Shown piece by piece: positions 15,839-23,427 of a DNA stretch of 64,000 nt; position 1 is the stretch's first letter, and every line of letters begins with the position of its first letter. The stretch comes from Actinoplanes lobatus (lineage in GTDB: Bacteria > Actinomycetota > Actinomycetes > Mycobacteriales > Micromonosporaceae). The position numbers and the translations under genes were made by a program. The stretch spans positions 5,762,501-5,826,500 of the forward strand of contig NZ_JACHNC010000001.1 of NCBI RefSeq assembly GCF_014205215.1, in the 5' to 3' direction. The notes beneath the pieces are model-generated. The model worked only from the letters and a program-made list of their open reading frames with translations, was not told the DNA's origin and did no database searches.

Positions 15839-16666
15839 ATGATTCCCGCCGTCCTCTACGCCGTCCCGGCGTTCCTGTTACTGATAGTCATGGAGGTCCT
15901 GTCGTACCGGTTCCTGCCGGACGACGAGGAACGCGGCTACGAGGCCCGCGACACCGCCACCAGCCTGTCCATGGGCCTGGGCAGCCAGATCATCGGCGTG
16001 CCGTGGAAGCTGTTCACCGCGGTGCTGTTCGCCGGGCTCTACGTGCTCAGCCCGTTCACACTGGACCCGTACGACTGGTGGGTGTGGGTGCTGCTGTTCT
16101 TCGCCGACGACTTCGCCTACTACTGGTTCCACCGGCTGCACCACGAGGTGCGGCTGCTCTGGGCCGGGCACGTGGTGCACCATTCCAGCCAGTTCTTCAA
16201 CTTCTCCACGGCGCTGCGGCAGAGCTGGACGCCGATGACCTCGCTGCCGTTCTGGCTGGGGCTGGCGGCCCTCGGGTTCCCGCCCTGGATGATCTTCCTC
16301 CAGCAGTCGATCAGCCTGGCCTACCAGTTCTTCCTGCACACCGAGCGGATCGACCGGCTGCCCCGGCCGATCGAGTGGTTCTTCAACACCCCGTCGCACC
16401 ATCGGGTGCACCACGGCTCCAACGACCCCTACCTGGATCGCAACTACGGCGGCATCCTGATCGTCTGGGACCGGCTGTTCCGCAGTTTCGAGCCGGAGGG
16501 GGAGCGGGTCAACTACGGCCTGACCAGCAACATCCAGACGTTCAACCCGCTCAAGGTCGCCACCCACGAGTACGCGGCGATCTGGCGGGATGTGCGGGCG
16601 GCGACGAGTTGGCGCCACCGAGCCGGGTTCCTGTTCGGCCGCCCGGGCTGGCAGCCGGCGGCATGA
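15839..16666 (+). CDS. Sterol desaturase / fatty acid hydroxylase family protein (AGMO-like)
   Basis: A 275-residue integral membrane di-iron enzyme. The histidine boxes are all present: His98-x2-His101-His102, His111-x2-His114-His115 and His187-His188-x2-His191-His192, plus His167. Four or five helices flank them. The family includes sterol desaturases, fatty acid hydroxylases and alkylglycerol monooxygenase, which cleaves ether lipids. The start ATG 15839 sits before the first helix; an ATG at 15761 would add a non-family tail encoded next to the minisatellite. It overlaps the next gene, a lysoplasmalogenase-type protein, by 4 bases (ATGA). That pairing favours an ether-lipid substrate. Confidence 0.87.
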   Translation: MIPAVLYAVPAFLLLIVMEVLSYRFLPDDEERGYEARDTATSLSMGLGSQIIGVPWKLFTAVLFAGLYVLSPFTLDPYDWWVWVLLFFADDFAYYWFHRLHHEVRLLWAGHVVHHSSQFFNFSTALRQSWTPMTSLPFWLGLAALGFPPWMIFLQQSISLAYQFFLHTERIDRLPRPIEWFFNTPSHHRVHHGSNDPYLDRNYGGILIVWDRLFRSFEPEGERVNYGLTSNIQTFNPLKVATHEYAAIWRDVRAATSWRHRAGFLFGRPGWQPAA

Positions 16667-17298
16667 GCGCGATGACGGCGCGGCGCCTGGACCTGCCGCT
16701 CACCCTGTTCGCCGTCGCGGCGGCGGTCGAGCTCGTCGCGGTCGCGGCGGACGTCACCGCCCTGCAATGGGTGGCGAAACCGCTGCTGGCGCCGCTTCTC
16801 ATCGCCCATCTGCGCAGGCCGGGACCGATCACGCTGGCGCTGGTCTTCGCCACCGCCGGGGACATCGCGCTGCTGGTCCCGGGGCAGACCGCGTTCCTGA
16901 TCGGCATGCTGTTCTTCCTCGGCACGCAGATCACCCTGATCGTGGCGTTCCTGCGCCGGTCACGGCCACCGGTGGCGGCGATGATCGGGTACGGGGTGGT
17001 CTGGGCGGGCGCGAACGTTCTGCTGTGGAGCGGGCTGGGCGCTCTGCGCGTACCGGTGATGATCTACAGCCTGGCGCTGACCACCATGGCGGCGGCAGCG
17101 GCAGGGGTCTCCCGCAGGGTCGCCGCCGGTGGCGCGTGTTTCCTGGTCTCGGACGCGCTGATCGGCCTCGGCGTGGCCGGGTTCGAGCCGCCGGGCCACG
17201 GCGTGCTGGTGATGGCGACATACATGGCGGCCCTCTACCTGATCGCCACCGGCTTCGATGGGCGCGGGCCCACCGGGGCCAGGGCACGAGATGAATAG
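16663..17298 (+). CDS. YhhN family lysoplasmalogenase-like membrane protein
   Basis: A 211-residue protein with about eight hydrophobic helices. It belongs to the YhhN/TMEM86 family, whose characterised members hydrolyse the vinyl-ether bond of lysoplasmalogens. Acidic residues inside helices, in FATAGDIALLVPG (about 64-76) and CFLVSDALIGLG, are the conserved presumed catalytic positions. The ATG at 16663 overlaps the stop of the hydroxylase gene, so the two are co-translated. Together they would degrade saturated and vinyl ether lipids. The activity is inferred from family membership. Confidence 0.85.
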   Translation: MSAMTARRLDLPLTLFAVAAAVELVAVAADVTALQWVAKPLLAPLLIAHLRRPGPITLALVFATAGDIALLVPGQTAFLIGMLFFLGTQITLIVAFLRRSRPPVAAMIGYGVVWAGANVLLWSGLGALRVPVMIYSLALTTMAAAAAGVSRRVAAGGACFLVSDALIGLGVAGFEPPGHGVLVMATYMAALYLIATGFDGRGPTGARARDE

Positions 17299-17322
17299 AT
17301 TTACGACTTCTTGAGGTGATCT

Positions 17323-17365
17323 GTTCAATAGGGTGATTCGCGGAGTTGAACCTCCTCGAAAGGAG
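17323..17365 (+). promoter_or_regulatory. Leader of the peptide gene: inverted repeat and SD-sequestering hairpin
   Basis: GTTCAA (17323-17328) and TTGAAC (17346-17351) form an inverted repeat that could be an operator. Immediately after, CTCCT (17352-17356), loop CGAA and AGGAG (17361-17365) form a hairpin that would bury the Shine-Dalgarno sequence AAAGGAG of the peptide gene. This suggests translation is restrained unless the leader is bound or unfolded. Confidence 0.45.
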
Positions 17366-17371
17366 TGCACC

Positions 17372-17542
17372 ATGAGCACCCACACCCTGATCAGGGTGGA
17401 CGAGACCGTCGATCGGGCGGCGGTGACCGAGCTGTCGCGGCGGCCCGAGGCTCCGGTGAGCGGTGCCCCGACCGGCCCGACGATGGCCGGCGGCCCGCTG
17501 ACCATCCTGCTGTCGGCGCCACGGCCGAAGAAGGCCCGCTGA
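17372..17542 (+). CDS. Small peptide, candidate RiPP-type precursor
   Basis: A 56-residue peptide preceded by AAAGGAG with six-base spacing. The first half is acidic and helical (RVDETVDRAAVTELSRR). The second half is rich in Pro, Gly, Ala and Thr and ends hydrophobic-then-cationic (LTILLSAPRPKKAR). A Gly-Gly at 40-41 would leave a 15-residue core, as in leader-peptide cleavage sites. It heads a chain of overlapping genes encoding two unassigned proteins and a serine hydrolase. No Cys is present, so a lanthionine or disulfide product is excluded. The peptide is very probably expressed; the precursor role is a hypothesis, and a small regulatory subunit is an alternative. Confidence 0.6.
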   Translation: MSTHTLIRVDETVDRAAVTELSRRPEAPVSGAPTGPTMAGGPLTILLSAPRPKKAR

Positions 17543-18177
17543 CCGCCGGCTACGAGCAGGCGGTCGACGAGCTGGCGACCCGTGTCGTGGACGGACTCGC
17601 ATCCGGCCATGACACGGGTTCGCCCGCACATTTCGTGGCCGTGTGCCCGTCCCGTTCCCGCGCGCTCGCCGCGATCCGCATTCTCGGCGCCGACACCATG
17701 GCCGGCGCCGCGCTGCCGGGCCCGGACGACCGTGCGATCCTCGCCGAGGCCGTCGGCACGTTCGCGCAGCCGGGCCCGGATCCGGTGGCCGACTGGCAGG
17801 AGTGGGCGATGCACCGCGCCGCGGGCGTCGCCCACCGGATTCCGGCCGGCCTGCCGTTCCATGCGGGCGACTCCTGGCGGACTTTCGCCGGTGCGCTCGT
17901 GGCGCTCTCCGCCCTGGCCACGCCGAAACTCGACGGTCCGCTGCACGATGCGGTCCGGGACCGGCCCGCGGACATCGCCCGAGGGGCCACGCGAGCGACG
18001 ATTCGGCGCGATCATCCGACCGCGGCCGCTCTCACTCGCTGGCTGGTCCTCCTTCAGCGGTACGGCGTACGCGTGCCGCTGGACACCGGCCTCCTGCTCG
18101 ACCACCTCCGGCTGCTGGGCTGCGCCGACGCCCGGACCGCCCTCGACGTGGCCGTTTGCGATCGGATGCTGCGATGA
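17539..18177 (+). CDS. Unassigned helical protein in the peptide operon
   Basis: A 212-residue soluble, mostly helical protein (for example AGYEQAVDELATRVVDGLASG, LTRWLVLLQRYGVRVP, GLLLDHLRLLGCADARTALDVAV). No known domain or catalytic motif was recognised. No ATG or GTG is near the expected start. CTG at 17539 overlaps the peptide stop (CTGA) and is preceded by AAGAAGG, which suits translational coupling. GTG at 17587 is the alternative and would shorten the protein by 16 residues. The stop overlaps the next ATG. Its position between peptide and tailoring-like genes suggests peptide binding or modification, but this is inferred only from context. Confidence 0.68.
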   Translation: MTAGYEQAVDELATRVVDGLASGHDTGSPAHFVAVCPSRSRALAAIRILGADTMAGAALPGPDDRAILAEAVGTFAQPGPDPVADWQEWAMHRAAGVAHRIPAGLPFHAGDSWRTFAGALVALSALATPKLDGPLHDAVRDRPADIARGATRATIRRDHPTAAALTRWLVLLQRYGVRVPLDTGLLLDHLRLLGCADARTALDVAVCDRMLR

Positions 18178-19070
18178 CCGCCACCGTGGCCGCCCACCGG
18201 CTGGCGGAGTCGGCCACCGGCTGGCTGAACGGCGGAATTCACCACCTGCGCCTGGATCCGGACGACGACGAGACGTACAAGTCGCTCGGCGAGACGGCGC
18301 TGGCGGCGGCGATCATCCTGCGTGAAGGGGTGGCCGGTGCCGGCCAGCAGCACGCCGCCCACGATCTGCTCGAGCACGCCTGGCAGGAACTCGGCCGCGG
18401 CGACGTGCTCTACGCCCGCCAGGCCGGGAACCCGGCATCCGCCGATCCGCTGGAGATCTACGTCCATTTCGCTCGGGCCGGTCTCCGGCATCCGGCCCTT
18501 GAGGAGCTGCTGCGGCATCTACGGCGGACATGCCCTGAACACGCGATGGAAATGCTGCCGAACCGGCGTCTCGCGGTGGCGAATGCCGCCCGGGCCACCG
18601 GCCTGGAGCCCTCCGCCGACATGACGGCACTCGCGGCGCGAACCTGGCTGGGCGCGGCCACCGCGCCGTGGCTCGTCGACCGGGCAACCGCCTACTGCAT
18701 GACCCACACGGTCTTCCACCTCACCGACTGGGGTGCCGACCCGGGCGGCCTCACGCCGGAGATGGTCGGCTACCTGGAACTCTGGCTGCCGGTGTGGCTC
18801 GACGTGTGGACCGAGATCGCCCAGTGGGACCTGGTCGGCGAACTGCTGATCGTCGACGCCTGCCTGCCCGCGCCGGTGTGCCCGCCGGAGGCCTGGACCG
18901 GGCTGGCCGAGGTGCAGCGCCCCGACGGCCGGCTGCCACGCGACGCCCAGCCCGGCCCGGACGAGCCCGGCGAGGCCTTCCTGCACGACCACCACCCGAC
19001 GGTGGTCGCCGCGATCGCCGGCACCCTCGGCCTGTCCCGGCGCCTGCACGCGCCGGCGGTCGTCGTGTGA
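18174..19070 (+). CDS. Unassigned alpha-helical protein with His-rich motif
   Basis: A 298-residue soluble protein starting at an ATGA overlap. It is helical throughout, with repeated helix pairs (WLNGGIHHLRLDPDDDETYKS, ALEELLRHLRRTCPEHAM, TALAARTWLGAATAPWLVDRAT) that resemble an alpha/alpha barrel or a toroid. A conserved-looking stretch, YCMTHTVFHLTDWG (about residues 180-193), and DHHPTVVAAIAGTL near the C-terminus place His and Asp residues where metal or substrate could bind. No family name can be given with confidence. It overlaps the next gene by 4 bases (GTGA). Likely a modifying enzyme or scaffold for the operon product, on context only. Confidence 0.75.
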   Translation: MTATVAAHRLAESATGWLNGGIHHLRLDPDDDETYKSLGETALAAAIILREGVAGAGQQHAAHDLLEHAWQELGRGDVLYARQAGNPASADPLEIYVHFARAGLRHPALEELLRHLRRTCPEHAMEMLPNRRLAVANAARATGLEPSADMTALAARTWLGAATAPWLVDRATAYCMTHTVFHLTDWGADPGGLTPEMVGYLELWLPVWLDVWTEIAQWDLVGELLIVDACLPAPVCPPEAWTGLAEVQRPDGRLPRDAQPGPDEPGEAFLHDHHPTVVAAIAGTLGLSRRLHAPAVVV

Positions 19071-20029
19071 TCGGCCTACCGCCCGGGGCCACCGTGGTCA
19101 GCACGGTCACCGTCCGCGACGGACAGGCTTCCTTCACCCATCGGGGTACGGGAGACGCGCATACCCGGTACGAGATCGGATCGGTCACCAAGACCCTGAC
19201 CGTGCTGCTGCTCTGCGACCTGGCCGCCGCCGGCGTGGTGACCCTCGACGACCCGGTGAACCGCCACCTGCCGCCGCCGGCCCGTCTGCCCGGACCGCAC
19301 GGCCGCGAGGTGACCCTGCGCCATCTGGCCGCGCACACCTCCGGGCTGCCGCGCGTGCCCCGCGACCTCTACCTGCACGCGCTGCCCACGCTGCTGTCCG
19401 CCCCGTACGCCCGCTACCCCGGCAGGATGCTGCTGAGGGCGGCCGGCCGGTGCCGGATCCGCCACGCGCCGGGCAGCCGGACCGGATACTCGACGTTCGG
19501 CATCGGACTCCTCGGCGAAGCCCTGTCCCGGGCGGCCGGCGCCGGATGGGCGGACCTGATCGCGGCCCGGGTCACCGTTCCGCTGGGGCTCGCCGACACC
19601 GGCTGCGAACAGCGCCCGGCCCGGGACGCCACCGGGCACAACACGCGCGGGCGGGTCCGGCCGCCGTTCCGCATTCCCGGCCTGGCCCCCGCCGGCGCCC
19701 TGCGCAGCACGGTCACCGACCTCGGCCGCTACCTGGCAGCGTGGCTGGATCCGGACGGCTCGCCGCTGGCGGCCGCCGTGCGCCTGGCCACCACCGCGCA
19801 GATCGGGTGGGAACACGACGGCGACCTGCGCTGGCATTCCGGCGCGACTCCCGGCTTCACCGCCTTCGCCGGATTCTGTCCGCCCCGGCGTACCGCCTTC
19901 GCGGCGCTGACCGACGCCACCCCCGGCCGCGACAGCATCGTGACGCCGGCCTTCGAGATGCTGGAGGGGACGGCTGTGTCGAGGTGGTCCTCGAGCCCTG
20001 ACCGGCGGTCGGATGTGGACGGCGGATGA
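19067..20029 (+). CDS. Serine hydrolase, class C beta-lactamase family, cytoplasmic
   Basis: A 320-residue protein of the penicillin-binding/beta-lactamase-like fold. The active-site set is visible: Ser39-Val-Thr-Lys42 (SxxK), Tyr141-Ser142 in TGYSTFG (the YxN position, here Tyr-Ser-Thr) and His257-Ser-Gly259 (replacing KTG). There is no signal peptide, unlike cell-wall carboxypeptidases, so it probably acts in the cytoplasm as an esterase, peptidase or transacylase. The start is GTG at 19067, overlapping the previous stop. As last gene of the peptide operon it could remove a leader or form an ester or amide bond; this is inferred. Confidence 0.85.
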   Translation: MIGLPPGATVVSTVTVRDGQASFTHRGTGDAHTRYEIGSVTKTLTVLLLCDLAAAGVVTLDDPVNRHLPPPARLPGPHGREVTLRHLAAHTSGLPRVPRDLYLHALPTLLSAPYARYPGRMLLRAAGRCRIRHAPGSRTGYSTFGIGLLGEALSRAAGAGWADLIAARVTVPLGLADTGCEQRPARDATGHNTRGRVRPPFRIPGLAPAGALRSTVTDLGRYLAAWLDPDGSPLAAAVRLATTAQIGWEHDGDLRWHSGATPGFTAFAGFCPPRRTAFAALTDATPGRDSIVTPAFEMLEGTAVSRWSSSPDRRSDVDGG

Positions 20030-20095
20030 ATTCGGGCCGCCGGGGTGGTGAAAGGTCTGGCCCATCCCCGGCCCGGCCTGCGAGCCTGACCGTTC

Positions 20096-21381
20096 GTGTC
20101 CCTGGATTTCCAGTCAGTCATCGCCATCCTCAGCGTCGTCGTGCCGCTCGGGGCGTTCGTGTGGGAGTTCGCGATCGTCCGCCGCAAGCGGCTCGGCTAT
20201 CGCGTGCAGATGGACACCCTGCTCACCGGCAAGGCCGGCGCCACCGAGGCCAACGTGCTGGTGCAGCAGTACCAGGACGACCGGTCCCGCAACCCGTCGC
20301 TGGTGCTGCTGCGGGTGGAGAACGCCGGTTGGACGGAGATCCGCGAGGAGGACTACCTGGCCCCGGTCGGCGACGTCGGCATGACGGTCCTCTTCCCGGA
20401 GCGCAAGGTCGTCGGTATGTCGGTGCCCGACTACAGCCAGGACGAGCTGCACCGCTTCTTCTACGTGCCGAACAGGACGGCCATCGGCGACCAGCCCCGG
20501 TTCGTCGAGGCGCCCGGCTTCGAGAGCGACAACGAGGGCACGTCGGGCCTGGTCAACCTGCCGAAGGTCAAGCTCAACCCGGGCGAGCACTACAAGGTCC
20601 TGGTGCTGCTGGAACGCTGGAACGGCGACGACAAGCCCGGCAGCCCGCCGCCGACGTTCCGCGCCGCGCTGAGTGGCCCGCAAAACCGGTGGTTCAAAAG
20701 AATCGACAAGGTACGGCTGGCGCGCACCGAGAGTCACACGTTCGCGTCCCGGCCCGCCATGGTCGGAATCGGTCTGCTGGCCGTCGCGGTGCTCGTGCAG
20801 TCCAGCCTCGCCCTGTTCCTGCGGGCCTGTCGACCCGGCAGATCCGTGACATCTACGCGGGGCGGATCGCCAACTGGTCGGAGGTGGGTGGCGCGGACCT
20901 GCCCATCCACCTGGTGAGCCGCCACCGCGGGTCGGGTACCCGTACCGCCCTGGTCGAGCGGGTCCTGACCGACGGCACGACCCGGATCGACGTGCCGGAG
21001 GCGACCGTCAACGACTGCGCCGCCATCCAGAAGGACCAGCCGGGCCACTGCGAGACCGACAGCACCGAGACGCTGCTGCGGGAGGTGGCCGACATCCCCG
21101 GCGCGCTCGGGCACAGCGAGGTGAGCAGTGCCGCCACCGCCGGGGACGTCGTGCAGGTGCGTATCGACCAGGCGCCGGCCACCCTGACCGGGGTCGAGGA
21201 CGGCCGGTATCCGTACTGGCAGACCGAGTTCGCGTACACGTACGGGGAATTGCCCGCCGATTCGATCGCGGCGGCCTTCCTGCGCTATCTGACCGACCAG
21301 GGTGGCAAGGACATCCTGCGCGAGCACGGCAACCGGCCGTGTTCGGAGACCGAGTTCCCGCTGGTGTGCCGGCCTACCTGA
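20096..21381 (+). pseudogene. Phosphate-binding-like membrane protein, internal deletion with frame change
   Basis: The first frame (GTG 20096 to about 20820) encodes an N-terminal TM helix (about residues 5-25), a beta-rich extracytoplasmic-type domain and a second TM helix ending VLVQSSLALFL. Coding sense then continues in another frame from about 20825 to 21381. There it gives the second half of a PstS-type phosphate-binding domain (LSTRQIRDIYAGRIANWSEVGG, VSRHRGSGTRTALVERVL, FLRYLTDQGGKDILREHGN). The first lobe of that domain is missing, so a deletion of several hundred bases plus a frame change occurred near 20820-20830. The intact form would be a membrane-anchored ligand-binding protein. 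Loss of function is likely; a sequencing error alone cannot explain the missing lobe. Confidence 0.75.
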
Positions 21382-23011
21382 CGCCCTCCCGTTGCCGTCC
21401 CGGGTGCTCGTCGGCCCGGGGCAGGCCGTCGATCAGCTGGTCGAGGCGCTTCATGTACGGGTCGTCGGCGTCGGCCAGGTAGTCGTCCGGCCGGGTCCGG
21501 TCGGCGCCGGACGGCACCTTGGCGGCCCGCAGGACCAGGGTGACCACGACGGTGACCGCCAGGTTCACCACCAGCGCCACGATGCCGACGTAGATGCTGC
21601 GGCCGTCGCCCAGTGACCAGCTGGAACCGCCGAAGTGTTCGGCCACGGTCCGGCCGGTGCCGTCGAGTCTCGGGGTCAGGTAGAGCATCACGACGCCGAC
21701 GGCCAGCCCGGTGATCAGGCCGCTGATCAGGGCGGCGCGGTGGAACCAGCGGGTCATCAGCCCGAGGAGCACGGTCGGGATGGTCTGGAGGATGACGACG
21801 CCGCCGATCAGTTGCAGGTCCACCGAGAAGGTGGGGTCGACGGCGAGGATCAGGGCGGCCGCACCGAACTTGACGATCAGCGACACCCAGCGGCTGACCT
21901 TCGCCTCGGTCGCCGGGGAGGCGTTCGGGCGCAGGTACGGGCGGTAGAGGCTGCGGGTGAAGGTGGTCGCCGCGGCGATCGACATGACGGCCGCCGGGAT
22001 CAGGGCCGCGACGCTCAGGGCGGCGTACGCGATCCCCGCCGACCAGGGCGGGAAGAACTCGTGGATCATCTGCGGCACCACGGTGTTCAGGTCGCCGTCG
22101 GCCGGCCGGACGCCGCGGGACAGGGCGAAGAACCCGAGCATCGCCATGATCCCCAGAGCGATGCAGTAGACCGGCAGGGCCGCGGCGTTGCGGCGGATCG
22201 TCGCCCGGTCCTTGGCCGCCAGCATGCCGAGCAGCGCGTGCGGGTACGCGAAGATCGCCAGCACCGAGCCGATGATCAGGGTGAGGAACCCGAGGTGGCC
22301 GGTGTCCGGCAGCAGCAGCCCGTCGGCCGGGTTCGGGGTGGCCGCGAACCGGGTGGCGGCACCGTTGAAGGCGCTGCTCCAGCCGCCGTACATGGCGACC
22401 ATCAGCACGGCGGTCAGCAGCATCCAGGCGAGCAGCACGTCCTTGACGATGGACAGCAGCGCGGGGGCGCGCAGCCCGGACCGGAACGTGCAGATCGACA
22501 CCACGGTCACGGCGGCCAGCAGCGGCCACTCCCCGCCGAATCCGACCGTGCGCAGCACCGCCTGCAACGACACCAGCTGCACGGCGACGTACGGAATGGT
22601 GGCGAGAATGCCGGTGACCGCGACCAGCGCGCCGAGGCCGGGCGAGGCGAACCGGGCGGTGGCGAACTCGCTGTGGGTGAGAAAGCCGTGCCGCCGGGCC
22701 ACCGACCAGGCCTTCGTCGTGAAGAAGAAGGTGAACGGGGTGGTGATGACGGCGAACGGGACGGCGAAGTAGCCGATCGCGCCGATGCCGTAGGTGAGCG
22801 CCGGCACGGCGATGAACGTGTACGCGCTGTACATGCTGCCGCCGAGCAGGAACCAGATGGTCCAGTTGCCGAACGCGCGGCCGCCGACGCCCCACTCCTC
22901 GAGCGTGTGCGGGTTGTCCGGGGCGCGCCAGCGGGCCGCGCCGAAGCCGGCCAGCACGACGACGGCCATCAGGGCGACGAAGACGCCGACCTCGACGGTG
23001 CGGTCACTCAT
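21374..23011 (-). CDS. Sodium:solute symporter (monocarboxylate type)
   Basis: A 545-residue SSS-family transporter with about thirteen helices. Family blocks include LEEWGVGGRAFGNWTIWFLLGGSMYSAYTF near the N-terminus, IFAYPHALLGMLAAKD, and AALSVAALIPAAVMSIAAATTFTRSLYR around the sodium-site helix. It resembles monocarboxylate (acetate, pyruvate, lactate) permeases such as MctP. The ATG at 23011 overlaps the end of the DUF3311 gene by 8 bases, and this DUF3311-SSS pair is a recurrent two-gene uptake unit. A PucR-type regulator is divergent upstream. The exact substrate is not determinable. Confidence 0.9.
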   Translation of the reverse strand: MSDRTVEVGVFVALMAVVVLAGFGAARWRAPDNPHTLEEWGVGGRAFGNWTIWFLLGGSMYSAYTFIAVPALTYGIGAIGYFAVPFAVITTPFTFFFTTKAWSVARRHGFLTHSEFATARFASPGLGALVAVTGILATIPYVAVQLVSLQAVLRTVGFGGEWPLLAAVTVVSICTFRSGLRAPALLSIVKDVLLAWMLLTAVLMVAMYGGWSSAFNGAATRFAATPNPADGLLLPDTGHLGFLTLIIGSVLAIFAYPHALLGMLAAKDRATIRRNAAALPVYCIALGIMAMLGFFALSRGVRPADGDLNTVVPQMIHEFFPPWSAGIAYAALSVAALIPAAVMSIAAATTFTRSLYRPYLRPNASPATEAKVSRWVSLIVKFGAAALILAVDPTFSVDLQLIGGVVILQTIPTVLLGLMTRWFHRAALISGLITGLAVGVVMLYLTPRLDGTGRTVAEHFGGSSWSLGDGRSIYVGIVALVVNLAVTVVVTLVLRAAKVPSGADRTRPDDYLADADDPYMKRLDQLIDGLPRADEHPGRQREGVR

Positions 23012-23216
23012 GGTCGTCCCCGCGGGTGACCAGGTGGACGAAGGTGATGACCACCATGGCGAGCAGGGCGCAGGCGAGCTGGTACCAGAAGAAGAACGGG
23101 ACACCGGCCACTCGGGGCTCGATGCGGTTGGTGTACGGGGTGAGCAGTGGCGCGACCGTCGGAACTATCAGCAGCCACTGCCAGTGGCGGGAGCGGGAGC
23201 GGGTGGGTGCGGGCAT
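23004..23216 (-). CDS. DUF3311 small membrane protein
   Basis: A 70-residue protein with two TM helices: one around WQWLLIVPTVAPLLTPY and one around FFFWYQLACALLAMVVITFV. It ends HLVTRGDDHE. The pattern and the overlap with an SSS symporter gene identify it as the DUF3311 companion subunit, thought to stabilise or regulate the symporter in the membrane. ATG 23216 is preceded by AGGAG with nine-base spacing. It is the first gene of the two-gene operon. Confidence 0.88.
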   Translation of the reverse strand: MPAPTRSRSRHWQWLLIVPTVAPLLTPYTNRIEPRVAGVPFFFWYQLACALLAMVVITFVHLVTRGDDHE

Positions 23217-23427
23217 CGATATGTCTCCTGGCGTCGTGGCGCGTCAAGATCAACAATTTGCACTTGGTGTGCCGAAACCTGGCACCCGTTCTACTCGTAG
23301 AGATCCAAATAGGAAAGGCCAAATACGAGACGGTTGCCGGTTATGTAGGTGCCGGCCACCAGGCTCCGGAGCCACATGTCACCGCGGCACATATCGAGAT
23401 CGGCCGACCGCCTCTAAGGTGTCGCCC

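Noticed and set aside
17582..18325. Alternative plus-strand frame in the peptide operon
   Set aside because: Arg/Ser/Pro-rich and cut across the ATGA junction of the two overlapping genes, whose frames have normal codon use.
21285..22895. 536-codon minus-strand frame inside the symporter gene
   Set aside because: Arg/His/Pro-rich shadow of the SSS symporter frame, which has clear membrane helices.
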